A stretch of 64,000 bases of DNA from Phlebiopsis flavidoalba (GCA_035772785.1 JAOCPU010000038.1:248001-312000); one strand, 5' to 3'. Positions 13,110-26,309 are shown, counted from the stretch's first letter. Made by a program: numbers and translations. The notes: a model not told the origin generated them from the letters alone.

Positions 13110-14740
13110 TGCATCATGGGTCGTATAGCCGTGGAGATGGCCACCGAGGGTGCAGAGGAAAAGGTTACGGCAGGAATCGGGCTTGGGTATCGTCGTGGGC
13201 GTGATGGGCGTAACTCCTGGATGCGAGTAGGGGGGTCGTCCTGCTCGATGTATTGCGTGATCTCGACTGCGAGCGAGGGCACGTCGCGGTAGCGCGTGTG
13301 TAGGGTGGTTCACGCCCGCGCGGACCTCGGTCGAGAAGGCGCTCTGGTGTATCGTACCGGGTGCGGAAAAGCGTTGGTCGCTTGCGAGCCCGACGCGCAC
13401 TGTGATCATGTTGAAGACGATCGAAATAATGGGTGAAATCTTTTTTTTGGCAGATGAGCCATGAGTTAGTACAGCGGAATGAAACGCATAACGCACCATG
13501 TCCAGGACCACGTACAAACTCCGTTCGACTTGCTCACAAAGGCGACTAGCGCGGTGGTCACGGTGAGGGAATATATCGCGCGCTTCAATCACCACGCGGA
13601 TGTGCGACGTTAAGAGCCGTGGCGTGGCGTCTCCCGGACGAAGCCCTGTGGCGGTGAGTGGGGTATTATTTTTTTATGTCGGTATTTTTGTTATTTTATG
13701 TTGAGTTTTGTTCGCCCCGTTTTTTTTTTTTTATTTTTTATTTTTTTGTTTTAGGATTTAGTGCGAGGTTTATTCGTGCTCGAAAATCGCGCGCTCTGCT
13801 GCTTGACCTGCCAGATGCGGTATGCCAGTAGACCTGAAAACGCAAGTTCAGGCTGGTAGCGCGAGTAAACGTGAAAGAGCGACGTACTCGTAGACGAGAG
13901 ATTCGTTGCAAAGCGTGATGGAATAATTTGGGCCGTGATCCACTCCTCCCCTGTCCCAACTGCGAAAACGTCGCCAGCGTGTGTTCGACGCATGTTAACG
14001 AGCGCGATGTTCAGCCCGATCGACGCCGCTGGGTGTGGTGGCGACAAAATCCGCAGGGTCAGATTTTTTTGCGCACGTCCGTCAATGCGCGCTGTCGTAC
14101 GCACCGAGAAGCCCCGCACCACCTGCAATCGGTCGAGGACGAACGACGAACCAGTTTTGCCAGACGACATATGTGCGGTATATCTGCACAGAGGCGTCAG
14201 CACAACGACGAACGTTCGAGACGCGTTTCGAGACGTACGACGACAGCGTCACCCAAGGATCAGCGTTCTGGGTGTTGTACAGGCAACTCTTTATGACAAA
14301 GGTCGTCGTTGATACGTCTCTGAAGAATTGTTCCGAGCCGCCCGGCAGTCGAGGACAACTCTGTCAGGAAACCTTCACCGGACCATGATGATGTTGGGAC
14401 AATCATCTCCTATAACGTCCACCGCGGGTCAGCGCCGTCCCCACACGACGGCGGAGAACCGCGCTGGGTACGCACACCGCCGTGGAAAGCACGAGGATTG
14501 GCGCACGCGGCGATGACATGCCGTGGTTGAGCTTCCGCCGCCTGCGATTCTGAGCAGACGATCCAGAGCGTGAAGACGAACATCACAGGACGGAGAAGCC
14601 TTACGAGGGGGGCGCTGCGTGAGTATGTACGCGCAGGGGGGATGCAGGCCGCAGGGGGACGCGGCGAGGCGGGCACTAACCATAGAGGAGGCCTCTAGGA
14701 CCGTCGATATGATCGCCGCGTCGGTGAGCGAGAGCGGCAT
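13110..14740 (-). CDS. Multi-pass (probably seven-helix) membrane protein of an agaricomycete family
   Basis: The minus strand shows the features of a large unnamed family of seven-helix agaric membrane proteins. There is an N-terminal helix after MPLSLTDAAIISTVLEA (start near 14740). A helix with RPVMFVFTLWIVCSE lies near 14570 and a YRTYVVWQNW-type loop near 14160. A further stretch carries GDVFAVGTGEEWITAQ then GLLAYRIWQVKQQSARF (about 13770-13990). The last part has VVLDMV and SPIISIVFNMITVRVGLAS (about 13390-13520), then a soluble tail with LAVEITQYIEQDDPP. Substrate and role are unknown; the layout is receptor-like or scramblase-like, but nothing specific can be claimed. Frames are broken by indels and at least one intron. 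The T-rich tract at 13720-13750 lies in a likely intron. Confidence 0.6.
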
Positions 14741-15756
14741 GGCGTGCGGGGGGGCCGAGATACTATCCGCACGATGGTGGGGCACGTCAGCGGGGCTGCC
14801 CACGGCAGACTGACGCGCGCCAGAGTCAGCTTATATACCGCTGGTGTGTGCAGCGGGCGCGTGAAGCATGGGAAACCTGTCGCACGGGAACGTCACTCGA
14901 TTGGGCACGTTGTGTTGGCTGCTCAGTCGTCCCACGGGCGTCTGCGGCGAGACGTGCGGAAACTATGCGTCCGCAGGGAGGATCGAGTGCAGGGCTCGTG
15001 GCCATGCGAGAAGATTCGAGTGCCAGACTTCTGAGAAGGCTGTAACGCCACGCCATGACACCGTGGAACCAGGGGCGTCTTTTGCGTGCGACCCTGCAGG
15101 CAGGAAGCACCCGGCCATGTCAGCCAAGTATTTGTGTTTTCCAGTGGCCTGCAGCGAAAACTCACCTTCACTGCATATGTCTAAAATTCTATGTTTCTGC
15201 TCGCTGTACGGCAGTGATATCTCCGTAAACGCTATGGAACAAACTATTTTGATTTCTAGCGGAGTGTGAGCCTAGACTGGGACTCCATAACACGCTCGCA
15301 TAGCGATACGTATCAAAAAACCATGAGAGACTAGTGCAGTTTAACGGCACTATTAGTGCTTCCATTCTCTCACCGAAAAACCGATAGAGTGCCGATTCTC
15401 CGGTGTGGTCCACTAATTGCCCTCCCGGTTAGGCCTTTGGCACGCAGATTGGAAGTCTCTGCGTTGTCGCCGTTCAGGCCGCATCGTCCCTGGTAGCTCA
15501 ACGCACACGCCGCGAGAGACATACCAGGGTCTTCGTGTCCTCTTCGATGCGGGCACTCCTTTCCTTTTGGCCGCAGAGTCCCCCCCCCCCTCAGCATCAA
15601 TGGCAGCGCGGTGCGCAGTGAAATGACACCGGGTGCGGCGTACCGGGCACAGGCTGACAAAAGCGAGCCAATTGAAAAGGGCTGTGGCCAGGTGGGCGAG
15701 GTTCTGCCCCATATATGAGAATCAGCATCTCAACTCAGAGAACTCGCGACTCCGAA
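14741..15756. other. No gene recognised
   Basis: Several medium frames overlap on both strands at 14826-15110 and 15370-15712, but no motif is visible. 14741-14850 should carry the promoter of the membrane-protein gene. A C-run at 15582-15591 may disturb any frame that is present. Confidence 0.35.
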
Positions 15757-16670
15757 TTAGATGTCTCCAAAGGCCCACGGGTAAACGCAGATAGGCTCCA
15801 ACCTCAACGCCGTACCTTCTGTGTACAGCCATTTCCGAGGGCATAGCGTGAGCCAAAAACTCGCCAGAGAAATGCCGTTGCGTTTTCTGGGACGGTAGCT
15901 ACATGTCCACCCATGCACGGGCCCGCAGTCATTCGCACGCAGAGTTGAGGAACTGGAGCAGGTGTTCGCGGTTCGCGTTCTCTCATATCCAGATCCCGGC
16001 CGCATCCTTGTGCACCTTGAGCTTGATCTGGAAACGAGGCTATGCGTCAATCGCGAACCCACACACGCAGCCAGGATCGACCGGCACACGCTTCTTGCCT
16101 CCCGCTCAGCACGCTTCGCTCGTTCCTGCCTCGTCCCGCCCCGCGCGAGTGCCGCCCCTCCTTCTCCCTCCTTCGCTCCTTGTGCCGCCGCTTCTTCTCC
16201 CGCCGCCCGTCGCTACTGGGTGCCGCGACCGCTCCCTGCTGCGTGACCGCTCGCGGGTCTTGCCGTTTCGAGGGACGACCCTCGACGCGACTCGTCTGAA
16301 GATGTGGACGACGCATCCGACCGCTACTGAGCGCGAGCGATTCTGGAAGTACGGGTGTCGTACGAAAGAAGGTGCATATATGTGCGCATGGTACACACCG
16401 CAAGCTGAACTACGCACTGCTCGTGGGCTCGCAGAGCGTCGGCGTCTCTCCGGACTACGTGACGCACCACGCCGCTTCATCTTCTCATCGCGTACGCCCC
16501 CTGACGGTCGCGCATATTCCGTCCGTGTGTCGTCGCGCAAGGCCGACCTTTCGCGCGTGCGTCGACGGTCGTCCCCAGTCTCGTCTCGCCGGCGAGGCGA
16601 GCGTGAGCGCGACCTCTCCCGTGAGCGTCCTCTGGGGTGGCGGTGGCGACTGTGATAGTAGTCTACTCAT
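15757..16670 (-). CDS. Arginine/serine-rich protein candidate
   Basis: The minus strand encodes RS-like stretches: SRSPERRRRSASPRA (about 16430-16480), RERSRSRERSRHP (about 16240-16280) and a K/R/E-rich run REKKRRHKERRREKEGRHS (about 16150-16210). A candidate 54-base intron runs from about 16396 down to 16343 (GTGTACC...CTTCCAG). Downstream the frame containing FQIKLKVHKDAAGIWI (about 15990-16040) looks like a folded segment, but I do not recognise it. RS domains are typical of splicing-related proteins. A 250-residue open frame lies on the opposite strand at 15903-16655; it is also basic because the DNA is rich in TCGCG-like near-palindromic codons, so the coding strand is not settled. Confidence 0.35.
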
Positions 16671-18611
16671 GCGTACGGACGCAGCAGCGTTGTGAGGTGT
16701 GCACCGAGACCGAGTATCCCATAGGCGCGTCGGAGTTGTTGCGCCAAGTGTGGGCCGGGCGGGCAGTCAAAGCAAAGCAAAAGATAAGTCGGGCGCAGAC
16801 GGACGCAGGGGCCTACCTCCCCCCACAGCCTTACCATGTCCTTGCGGTCACCTCGCGATCTGTCATGGCTGCGTGTCGACGGCGGTGAGAGGTAGTTGGT
16901 CGACTTGGACGCTGCGCGCCGTGATGGTCGTTTTATAAGCTCTGAAGGCATCTGAGATGACAGATGGCATCGTACATTGATGATGAGGTAAGTTGAAGTA
17001 AGTACCATTCCTTATTGTAATACAGCCACAACATTGATGAAGTAAGGAAGAGCTGGCTTACCCTTGTTCGACAGAGTCAAGGGACTGCTGGCTTACCCTT
17101 GTTACTCGAATTGAAGGTGCTGCTGTTACCCACCACCGTACCTGTCTTTACGTAATGCTTCGCCCGACTCTTTAACTGCTTCCACTCGATTATGAGAGGT
17201 TTGAAAAGCTCACGCGATAATTGACTGTTGTACAAATAAAATTATATTTCTTCTACCCTGTCTCGCCTCCTATTGATCTGCGTCCTCGCAGCTTCGAAGA
17301 GTTGGGATGAACAGTGCTCTCACTTGAGTAAACCCACTCATTCACAGCTTCTCTGCCTTCGTCCTGCCCATCGACTGGTCCCCAAGCAACTCAGCCCCCT
17401 CGCCTAAGGTATCTCTTCCTCGAAACGCGCCTTCCTTCAGTCCGGGTCTCACCATGCTCGGTGGTCGGTGTGAAGGCTCGTTCTACCGGGCAATTGTCAG
17501 CACAAACATCGAGAGGCAAAGCAACATTTATACCCACGTGTGGCGGGTCCCTCATCGTGTAACTGGTCGTTAAGCTCCTCCGTCATACCGGGACGGCCGA
17601 TGGTCTGGAATGGGCTTCTTGAACGTCTGGTCTCGTCTGTGATCTGGACGCCGTTACCGGCGCGGACGTTGTTTCGCTGGATGCTCGACATGACGATTAT
17701 ATGTGCGCAAAATCCCGTTCAAGTTTCTGTTGCTACGGTGATGGTTTAAACCAAGGACTTTGACGAGACAGAGGACAGTAGCTGTTTCTTATGTACGTTG
17801 AGATAGTTGATTCCCTTGCGTCACTTGGCAGTGGTGTCAAATGGAGACATGCCGATTCCACTGAGTGGTTGTCGCCACATCCATGGAGCGCCTTCTTTGT
17901 GGTGTCGGAAGCTGGTCAGGTGCGTATCATCCGAACACACAGACTGAAAAATGGTAAATAGAATTCGAATCCTTATGCTCATAATTCAAGGACAACGCTC
18001 AAGCTCACCTCGCGAGCTGGGTGATTTCCAAGTCACCCCCCCACCCCGCCCCCCCCTGACTCAAGCGTGATGGCACGGACTGTTTTGAGCCATTGTGTAC
18101 CTCTTCCCCATAGAAAGAGCGTAAGTATATTAGGTTTGAATTGCCTCATGTTACACGGAACACAGACCCCTATTATTGATTCAGCATAAGCGCATAGTAG
18201 AGTTAAATATTGAAATATTGACCACCTCGTCGGTCTCACGCTGTCGCGTGCCGAAGTTTGCTCAGCCCCTCCGAGTCGCCGCCTTTATCATCTGTTTCTT
18301 CCTCTCTGTCTATTGTCCTACGCTACCCTTCCTTGATCGCTTGGATTTATTCAGCAATTAATCAATCAGTGTCAGGTCCTGAGCACGCGCCGGACAATTA
18401 ACGTACCAACAACTCCGAGTCGGATGTTCAGTTCTGGTGCAGGTGTGCACTGCACTTAGACTCTGATCTCCAGTCCTGCTACGAAGTCAGAATGCCGGGA
18501 TCTAGTGAGGATGTTGCCGTGTTGGGCGAGAATATAACTGGTGGTAGGCTCCTCAGACAACACGTAAGTGCTTGCATAATAGTTTTACATATCTCTGCCC
18601 AAATAAACTGA
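16671..18611. other. Mostly intergenic; one possible short exon on the minus strand
   Basis: At 17497-17691 a minus frame starts MSSIQRNNVRAGNGVQ and continues as a plausible but unrecognised 64-residue exon. The remainder shows short frames only. A direct repeat of GCTGGCTTACCCTTGTT occurs at 17052 and 17087. A C-rich tract lies at 18033-18058. Confidence 0.3.
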
Positions 18612-20089
18612 GTGTCTTTCACATTCGAAGGGGAGTCTCCTACGATGTCTCTAGTTGGGCATCGCATTCCTCCCCCGAGGTCATCGGACACGTTCGTCTC
18701 AATTTTCTACACATCCTTCCGAGGACGAAAGAGGATTGGTCCTGACTGGTACCGCAACTATGCAGAACTAGCAGAGCTGTCATCTCTTCACAGCAAAATT
18801 GTCTGCCGCTATTGGGCCGCCAAAACTAGACTCATACCAGCTTCAGTCACAACAACCCCCTTCGGTCAGGTCAAAGTGCCCTCGCGTTCCACTCTTTTAT
18901 AAAAGCAACCACCGTCACTCCAAACGTTGGGCAAGGCGTGGCGCTTCCATTACTATCAGATGATGGAAATCCCCGGCAGCCCTCCGGTGAATACACGTGT
19001 GGTTCTTCACTTCATCCCGCCATCGCGTTTACCGAATTTGAAGCATATCTTCATTGGAGAACGTGTAAAAACAAGACGTTTGAGATTAAGTCCCTCTACG
19101 AGGGTTTACCGGAGCGACCCTGCCTTTTTCTTCTGTAGCCTTCTCCAGCTCCACAGCTTTCACCAGAACTTTCATCTCACCGATAGAACCCAAATTCCCC
19201 ACTCTTCGCTGGGCTACTCTCGCGTTTTCAACACAACTCATGCGACAGCCGTACGATTTGTCAAACGAGCGGGTGAAATGGACGAGACGCGTCATCAATC
19301 ACACCGTTCAAATCCGCCAACCCCCCCGTTCCCATTTTACTTCCGTCTTGCGCCGCGCCGCGTCATGGTATACACAACTGCCAAGAGACATGGCCGTTTG
19401 TCCTAACCCCGTGTAAACTACCCGCGCCAGGTTTCCAACGTCGTCAGACTGGAAGACGCGGTGGACTGTTTGTGAGCCGAGCCGAATTACCCCTTGTTCT
19501 TGAGATCGTCAAATGCGTTAGCGATGCATGTAGCTGCTCTTTCTGCCTCAACTCGGTAGCTGTGCAGGTGAGGCACGGGATTTATGCAACCAGAGGTAAG
19601 GTATCAATCGCTCTTGCCCTTTCGAGCCGCGAGCGCAAAAAAGGCTCATGTGCACTGGTTGTTTACAGCAAGCAAGACGTACTCTCGTGATCGTCTACGA
19701 ATCTCCACCGGAGATCGCGTAGGTTGGGAGTCTATATCTGTGATCTCAGACGGAGAGATATTGCACACTTGCCTTTATAGAGCTCATCATCGACCCAATG
19801 AAACGGGGATCGTGACAAAGATATGGATCGAATGGTGGCCCAGGCGATTCTGGCACTTGAAGCCAGGAGACACCCTGGATCCGTTTCCCATGGAGAGCGA
19901 TTGACGAAGCAGCTGCAAGATTTGCCTTTTCTTGGAGAAACGATGACTAGGTTAACAGTCCACTTACATCTGCCTACGAATCACATTGCGAAAGTCGAAT
20001 ACTACACAAGAAGTATACGGGTGAGGATGAGCCAAATGAGACGCTCAGGAAGACTTCGAATAATTATTCTGAAAGATATAGAATCCTAA
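18612..20089 (+). CDS. F-box-like protein (copy 1)
   Basis: The N-terminal part has IPPPRSSDTFVSIFYTSF, then DWYRNYAELAELSS and VCRYWAAKTR (18660-18830). This is the layout of the two F-box-like genes on the right side of the window (IPPEILSHVLTFLYP, then YYEYEDLARLSSCALV). The C-terminal part has IWIEWWPRRFWHLKPGD (about 19825-19875), then MTRLTVHLHLP (19940-19975). This matches the WWPKKLSPKS and MRALTVRVHLQP blocks of copy 3. F-box proteins act as substrate adaptors of SCF ubiquitin ligases; the targets of this agaric family are unknown. The first ATG in the exon is at 18612, but a start at 18645 is possible. Small indels interrupt the frame. Confidence 0.62.
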
Positions 20090-20737
20090 ATGTTGTTTAG
20101 CAGTCACGTAAGGCAAATCTCTTCGAGTTTGTGTAAAAATATTATGTCAGTTCGTTTCTTCAGCATGCGGATGGCCATACCTCTATTGTTCCCGATTTCT
20201 CTCCTGGGAATGATTATTGTAATACTGTGGGAGTTGGACTGTGGATAACGAGCTGGATCCACGTAACATCGCATGCACTAATACCGGGACTACCCCGCGT
20301 TGATTTTTCTGTCGGAACTTTGAACGTCCTGTTGCACTTACTCTAGCTGGCATACATCCGCGAGCCTTTTCCAGTGCTTTGCTTGTATGATACGGTATGT
20401 ATGTTACAATAGCGATGATGATTCGTTAGCAACGTTACTACTCAAAAAGCTATGGATGACATTACTGTGCCGCTCACCTGTCTTTCGACGATGCACTGCA
20501 ATGCAGAGATTGTTAGCGGTGAACGAATGTCAGAAAAGACAGGGTGAGCGGGACAGACGGACACAAACGGAGGGTCAGCAACATTCTGTGCCGCTCGAGT
20601 CAAAATAGGAAGAATAAATAAATAAAGTAACGATGTGTGAGTGAAGTCCACAAGTCCGGCGCAGATAATTAGAAGCACATTCCAACCAGATGCAAACATT
20701 AAGACCAGAGGTAAAAGGAACGAGGGAGGTCGGCGCG
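20090..20737. other. Intergenic between convergent F-box and flippase genes
   Basis: Tail-to-tail spacer with only short frames. A short AAATA/AAAT tract lies at 20612-20624. No gene recognised. Confidence 0.5.
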
Positions 20738-23700
20738 CTATAGCACTGTTGGACCCGAGTTTGTCGAGTAGGTGCTGTCCTCGCCACGAGTCTTCATGCG
20801 AGTGTGATCTGCACTGAGGCCCTGAGGATGATGTTGGTGGAGGTCCTCGTCGACGAAGCCATCATATGCAGAAGCGTTAGGCGCCTCCGTGAGGCTCTGC
20901 AGATGGTGAGCCGCTGTAGGAGTGGGCTAGCGTCGTCTGGTGGATCCCGGACGCGCATCTCGTACGCTTCAGGGGTCTGGGGGTGCGCGTGGTACGGGAA
21001 CAAAAAAAATCGATTTCGGAGCGCAGGTATTTGCAAGGTGTTTGACTGTCCGTACTGCGTTGTCAAGGCTGATGTGAGATGGACGACATCGGCGGGTCGT
21101 TTGGCCCGGGTGTTGGCGATGGCACAGGGATGTTTGACGCGGAATAGTACGAGCCCCGCCAGGCAGGCGACGCTGTCATCTGTTGCCGCGAAGTGTAGGA
21201 AGTCGATTGGCCAGTCGGTGTGACCAAGTCGTCTTCAGTCCACTTGTATTGGCGGTGCAGCTAGTGGCGAAGGGCGAACCATGGGCGAGGAGCGATTGCT
21301 GTCAGAAGCAGGACTCCTGCGTAGGTGGTGGCGGCGTACCGTGGTCTGCTTCGGGTTGGAAACTCGAGATTTCTGATTCCGACCGGAAGTGCGGGCGATG
21401 GAACATGGGAGCTTGTTCGATATCGCTCTTGGCGGCTTTCTTGATGTCCCGGCGGTGCTGAATGCCTAGACGCTCTTTCAAGTCGCCGTGTACCCACATC
21501 TCCCGGACAATGTCTCGATCCTGGGGGAAGTAGGCAGATGAGATGTACTTGACCACGAAGCGGGGCACTGAAATGAGTGTATATGTTAGCAATCGTTTTT
21601 CGGGTATGATCAAACCACTCACGAAGGGCGATCATCACTGCCACGACGACAGATATCCAGAAAATGCTTTGGCCGCATAGGACAACTACCTCTTGCACGA
21701 AGTCCGGGCTCGGGAAGAACGAATAAATGACGATCCAAATGAACATAACGATTGACGACCCGAGGATCGTGATCCATGCAATGACGACGTCCAGCTGAAA
21801 CAAAGTCAGGATCATGACTTCGTGAAGCAAGGCATGAAACGCACTAATGAGTGTTGATGATGCCAACATAGGTATTGGCCGCCCAGATCGCCGCGACAGA
21901 TACCGTCGTACCAAAGTCGGCCAGTGCCCTCGACCGACTTGCCATTCCAGGATATCGGGGGGCCCAGCGACCACGCGAAGTACGGAATGTAGAAGACGAC
22001 AAGGGACTGATGTACAAACCGTTCCAGCATGTATAGCCAGAGAATTGTGTCCGCGTGTACTCCAAACCACGAATGCCACGGATGTATAGCTGGGGGAAGG
22101 CCATGGCCGCCTTTGCGTTAATATCCTGGTCAAAAGCTGCGAAACAGTCAGTGGGGGAATCAACGATAGCATGCATGAGACGCACCGCCCGAGCACGATG
22201 ACAGGAAGAGATGTGAAGACGACATTGTAAAGGAGGATGAACGTGTACTGGTATAGATACGTCGCATCGAAGCTGATTATATATCAGGTACCAGAACATG
22301 GCGTAAGGTCCAGATGCACGTTCTACTCCCATAATTAGTAGTGGTCTGCCTGAGGGAAGACCGCCCGAACATACCTTGTAGAAGAACACACTGTGCATAT
22401 CCGCTACACGCTGGTATGACCAGCGACCGTGCACGATGAGCAGTTTTTGTGAGGTACCGGAACTGACCAAATGCGTAGTCCGCAGACATGGCTGCTTGGG
22501 AGCCCTCATGTCCGAGAAGACCCACAACCGACGTTCGCCTCCTGAATCATTGCCACGTCGTTCGCTCCGTCTCCGATGGACAGCGTCATCGCCTGACGAC
22601 CTTCCTTGACCTGAGCGAGCCCATGAGTCTATGGAGAACCCGAGTGCAAATTCAAACAAAACAACGTACCAGCTTAACCACTAGCGCCTTCTGAGCAGGA
22701 GAAACACGGCAACACGACGACAGTTTCACACTGCGGGCGAGGTTGAGGAAGAGAGGCTTGAGTGCAGGAGTGAGTGCGTGTCGAGTGTGTCGCCGTCGAT
22801 GACTACAGCGAAAGCTGCCTGTGCTCCCGGGACGAAACCGCGCTTGGAAGGCTCAAAGGATGGGGCCCAAGTATAGACGCGATCTTGTTGATACCGGCTT
22901 CGATCTGCATTTGTGTCGATTCAGGGTTGTCCGCCGACAGGATCATGACCCTCCATGTCGTTCTTGAAGAAGGTTACAGCTGAAGCCTGCAAGAAAAAGT
23001 CAGCGGACGGTTCCGATGAGACGTAGGAGGAACAAACCGATTTTCGAATTAGCGGTCTGGACCTTGTCACCGGTGAGGATCCACAACTTGATGCCAGCCT
23101 TGTGTAAAGTCTCGATGGCCTCTGGTACACCCTCCTGGAGCTTGTCCTCCAACGCGGTGGCTCCCAGGATCGTCAACGAATGTTCAATCTGTTCGTTTGC
23201 CTTGTCAATTTCCTCGTCTCGGTCAGCAGTCGCGTTCGTCGCGGCGTCGTACACTCCGCTGCCAGTCCATGTACTCTTGTTCACCGAGGACGCGGTAGGC
23301 GATACAAAGGGTCCGCAGGCCGCCGTTGGCAAAAGCCTCCATGTCCTTCGACGTCCGAGTCTTCAGCTCTTGGTCGTGGTCCGCCGTGAGCCGTTGATAG
23401 ATGACGCTGTCCGCGCCCTTGCAATACAGGATAATCTGGCCCTGTGGGCTGCGCACGATGACGCTCATGCGCTTCCGGGTGCTGTTGAACTCGATCATCT
23501 GGAGAAGCGTGTACTTCTCGACCTGGCCCATGACTTCAATCTCGATAGTGTCTTTGCTCTTGCCGACAAACGGGAAACCGACGTCCCGGGCCGCAGCAAC
23601 GAGCGCGGCCTCGTCGGGCGACTCGCGGCCTTTATTCGAGAAAGGTACGGCTTGGTGTTTGGCTCGGGTCGATCGGCGAGGACGCTGTGGCAGACAGCGA

Positions 23701-26092
23701 GTGCGCGGAAGAAGGCAATGATGTGGGGCCGTTGGGGCAGCACGAGCGATCGGCGAGGTCCTCTGCGAGTTTGGGCGAGATCAGCGTGAGCTTGTCCGAC
23801 TGGAGATACCGATTCTTGAATGCCTGGGACAGTTTATCGAGGCATGTCCATCTTGAAACCTTCAGCTGCCGATCCTGCTCCTCAGGGTCGAGGAAGTCCT
23901 CTTTGCCTTCCCGCTTCGCCGAGCCCCGCTGTGCCTCTGTGACACCCTCGCCCGTACGCATATCCGTTGACGGAACACTTCTGGGAACTCCATAACGTTC
24001 TGTGTCAAGGTACCAGTCTTGTCCGAGAATATGTACTCGATCTGGCCGAGTGTCGTCAGAAATATTCCACGTCTTGGGCGTACATGCCGCGTCCAACGGC
24101 TTGTAGTACATGTCGACGTCCTGAGCGATGAAGAAGGCCTGAATCGTCTTGACAATTTCGATCGAAATGTACAGCGAGATCGGTACGATGTTCTGGAACG
24201 CGATCAGGCAGGAACTACAACAGCAGTTAGTTTTCATTCGCGGTATAAAAGCAAGGTACGTACACAAGAGTAACGATTCCATTGATTACGAAAGAGTCGG
24301 TTGGAGTTCGACTCCTTGTTCGAAAACCTTAGCACTTGTATCCTTCTGTGCGTCCCACCAGCCACTGCCCAAGCCTGAGATAATACACATGACTAGGAGG
24401 AACACGAAGTTGACGACGACGTTGAAGTTGGTCCTCCTTCTCGATCTTGGAGCGTTTCGAGGGCGTCTCGCCACCGTTCAGCATGATCTTCGAGTCTGCA
24501 CCGGTATACACGACGAGGCCGATGACCCAAGCGGTGTTCCGCAGGACAGTGCCACGAAGAATGAGCTCATTAATGCTGACGGGATATCAGCCTTCTGCTC
24601 GCCGGTGGAAAAATCGGTGTAATGAAGGACGCCGTGATACAGATACAAATTCTGATGTGGCGGCTCAGAGTCGAGGACAAACTGCATCCGCTCGACGTCT
24701 TCTTCCGATGATATGGAGGAGGTAGCGCGAAGAGACCGTCGGGGCTTCAGATTCGTCTCGCCATCCAAGTTCTTCGTCTCAACGTAACACAGGTTGTCGT
24801 GGTCCGAAGTCGAGAGAACGACGATATCAGCCGGAACCTGCTCGTTGTCGCGGAGAAGTACGACATCGCCGACTTCCAGCTTCTTCCAAAGTGTCCGTTC
24901 CCATCGCGGCATACCCGTGACACGTCTCTGAAGTCTACCGCGCCCGTTGACGGCCGCGACTGACGCAGTCGACTGCACAGAAGGCGCGTACCCATCGAGC
25001 GCAGTCTGAACGCCCTGCCAAGACCGGTGCTGTCGCGTCCGGGGAGCGGGGGGCGCTAGGGCTGAGGGAGGGTACTGGTGCGAAGCCTCTTCGTCGATGC
25101 TGGGAATGGATTCTAGGGCGCGGCCGCCCGCGCTAGGGTATAGTAGCCAAGCTCGTCTGTGCTTTGAGGTTTCTTGGTCTTCGCCCTCTTTGCATCTGAG
25201 GGGCACAATCTGAGCCTTGCCGTTCCGTTGCTTCGCGTTCACAGGGAGCTTCCGGACGCCCTTCGTCACCTTCCCCGGAGGGTTGAGACCCAGAAGTCGT
25301 TCGAAACCAACTACGAGGGTCTGTCGGTTGATTCACGTTCTTCCACTGTCCGAGTTTAGTTGCGCCGAGTTGTTGACTTCCTCGTCCAAGGCTGCCCGGC
25401 GGTAATCTTCTATGGGCGTCCTTGATCGCAGTCACGGAGATGATGAACAACAGTGGTAAAGGCACTAGTCTGAGCTGCTGGTGCAACCGAAGACGGGGAA
25501 AATTTGGACAATGACAAGGGCAAGGAAGTAAAGGTTCGCGACTCTGAGGCGATCATTGTTAGCGACAAAGCACGGGCTGATCAGACATACTCACCTGCGA
25601 AACTGTTCAAACAGTTTCTGGGTATGAAGGTGACGATGGTATATTCTGCAATCCTGTTCAAAACACGTCGCGATACGTTTTTCAAGTCTCGGACTCACTG
25701 CTCGTGCGCACTTTTGTTTCCTCGCGTAGCGTACAATGGGCTCACCGTGGTGGTCAAGCTCACTGTGAGTAAGAGGGAGGTTGACATAGATATTTCTCCG
25801 CAGCCCAGTAACCGCAGGTGTTGCCGGCGGGGCTCAGCAGGCGGCGGTTGGGACAGAAGGTTGGGTCCTTGACACGCTTCTTGTCAGTCCCCCTACGGAA
25901 GAAATTCCTCGACCGCTTTCGCATCATCGTCTTTCTCCTCTGGCGCACGCTCCTCCGTCCTGACAGCCTCCTCCAGGGGGGTCGAATGTGCCGTGCGCAC
26001 GGTGCGCAAACGCAGCTCCGGTCAATAGGGCTTTCGTTTTCATCGTCAAGTTCGGGGTCGTCATGGTCTTTTTTGCGTCGAAGTAAATGCAT
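20738..26092 (-). CDS. P4-type phospholipid-transporting ATPase (flippase, Dnf1/Dnf2-like)
   Basis: P4-ATPase hallmarks occur in order on the minus strand: [15 protein letters not shown] (about 25430), the actuator motif [10 protein letters not shown] with the P4-specific DGET (about 24750), and [20 protein letters not shown] (about 24140-24195). Next are the phosphorylation motif [13 protein letters not shown] (about 23985-24025), [11 protein letters not shown] (about 23400-23430) and [20 protein letters not shown] (about 23060-23125). The hinge GDGANDVA lies near 22545-22570 and [20 protein letters not shown] at 22460-22525. The membrane domain follows, and a tail ends THEN-stop as STNSGPTVL at 20738. 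The protein moves aminophospholipids to the cytosolic leaflet of the plasma or late-Golgi membrane with a Cdc50-type subunit. The ATG at 26092 opens a charged cytosolic N-terminus. Introns and several small indels interrupt it. Confidence 0.93.
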
Positions 26093-26309
26093 TCGAGATG
26101 GGAATTAACGTTGACCGTCAAGCAGGAGGAGTATCCGCCAGGACCAGGCAGGGTGTGTAGAAGAGATGGGTGGCAGAGAGAAGATGAGTGCAAGGAGGAA
26201 GGACTGCCTTGAGATGAAGGTGAAACGGATTCGAGGGTTATTTTCCGATTTCTGATTGTGTAGGCTTAGCTATACCCTCTTTAGACATGTATCTCTAGCG
26301 CCCCGTCCT

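Noticed and set aside
15903..16655. Long plus-strand frame of 250 residues
   Set aside because: It is basic and low-complexity, begins inside the minus-strand RS-rich candidate and has no recognisable domain. It is probably a mirror frame of repetitive codons.
17497..17691. Minus-strand exon beginning MSSIQRNNVRAGNG, resembling the start of an RsbQ-type alpha/beta hydrolase
   Set aside because: Only about a dozen residues fit. The following residues show no oxyanion or nucleophile region and no downstream hydrolase motif was found, so no function is assigned.
18033..18058. C-rich tract, possible G-quadruplex
   Set aside because: A simple homopolymer-like run without conserved spacing. It could be a sequencing artefact.
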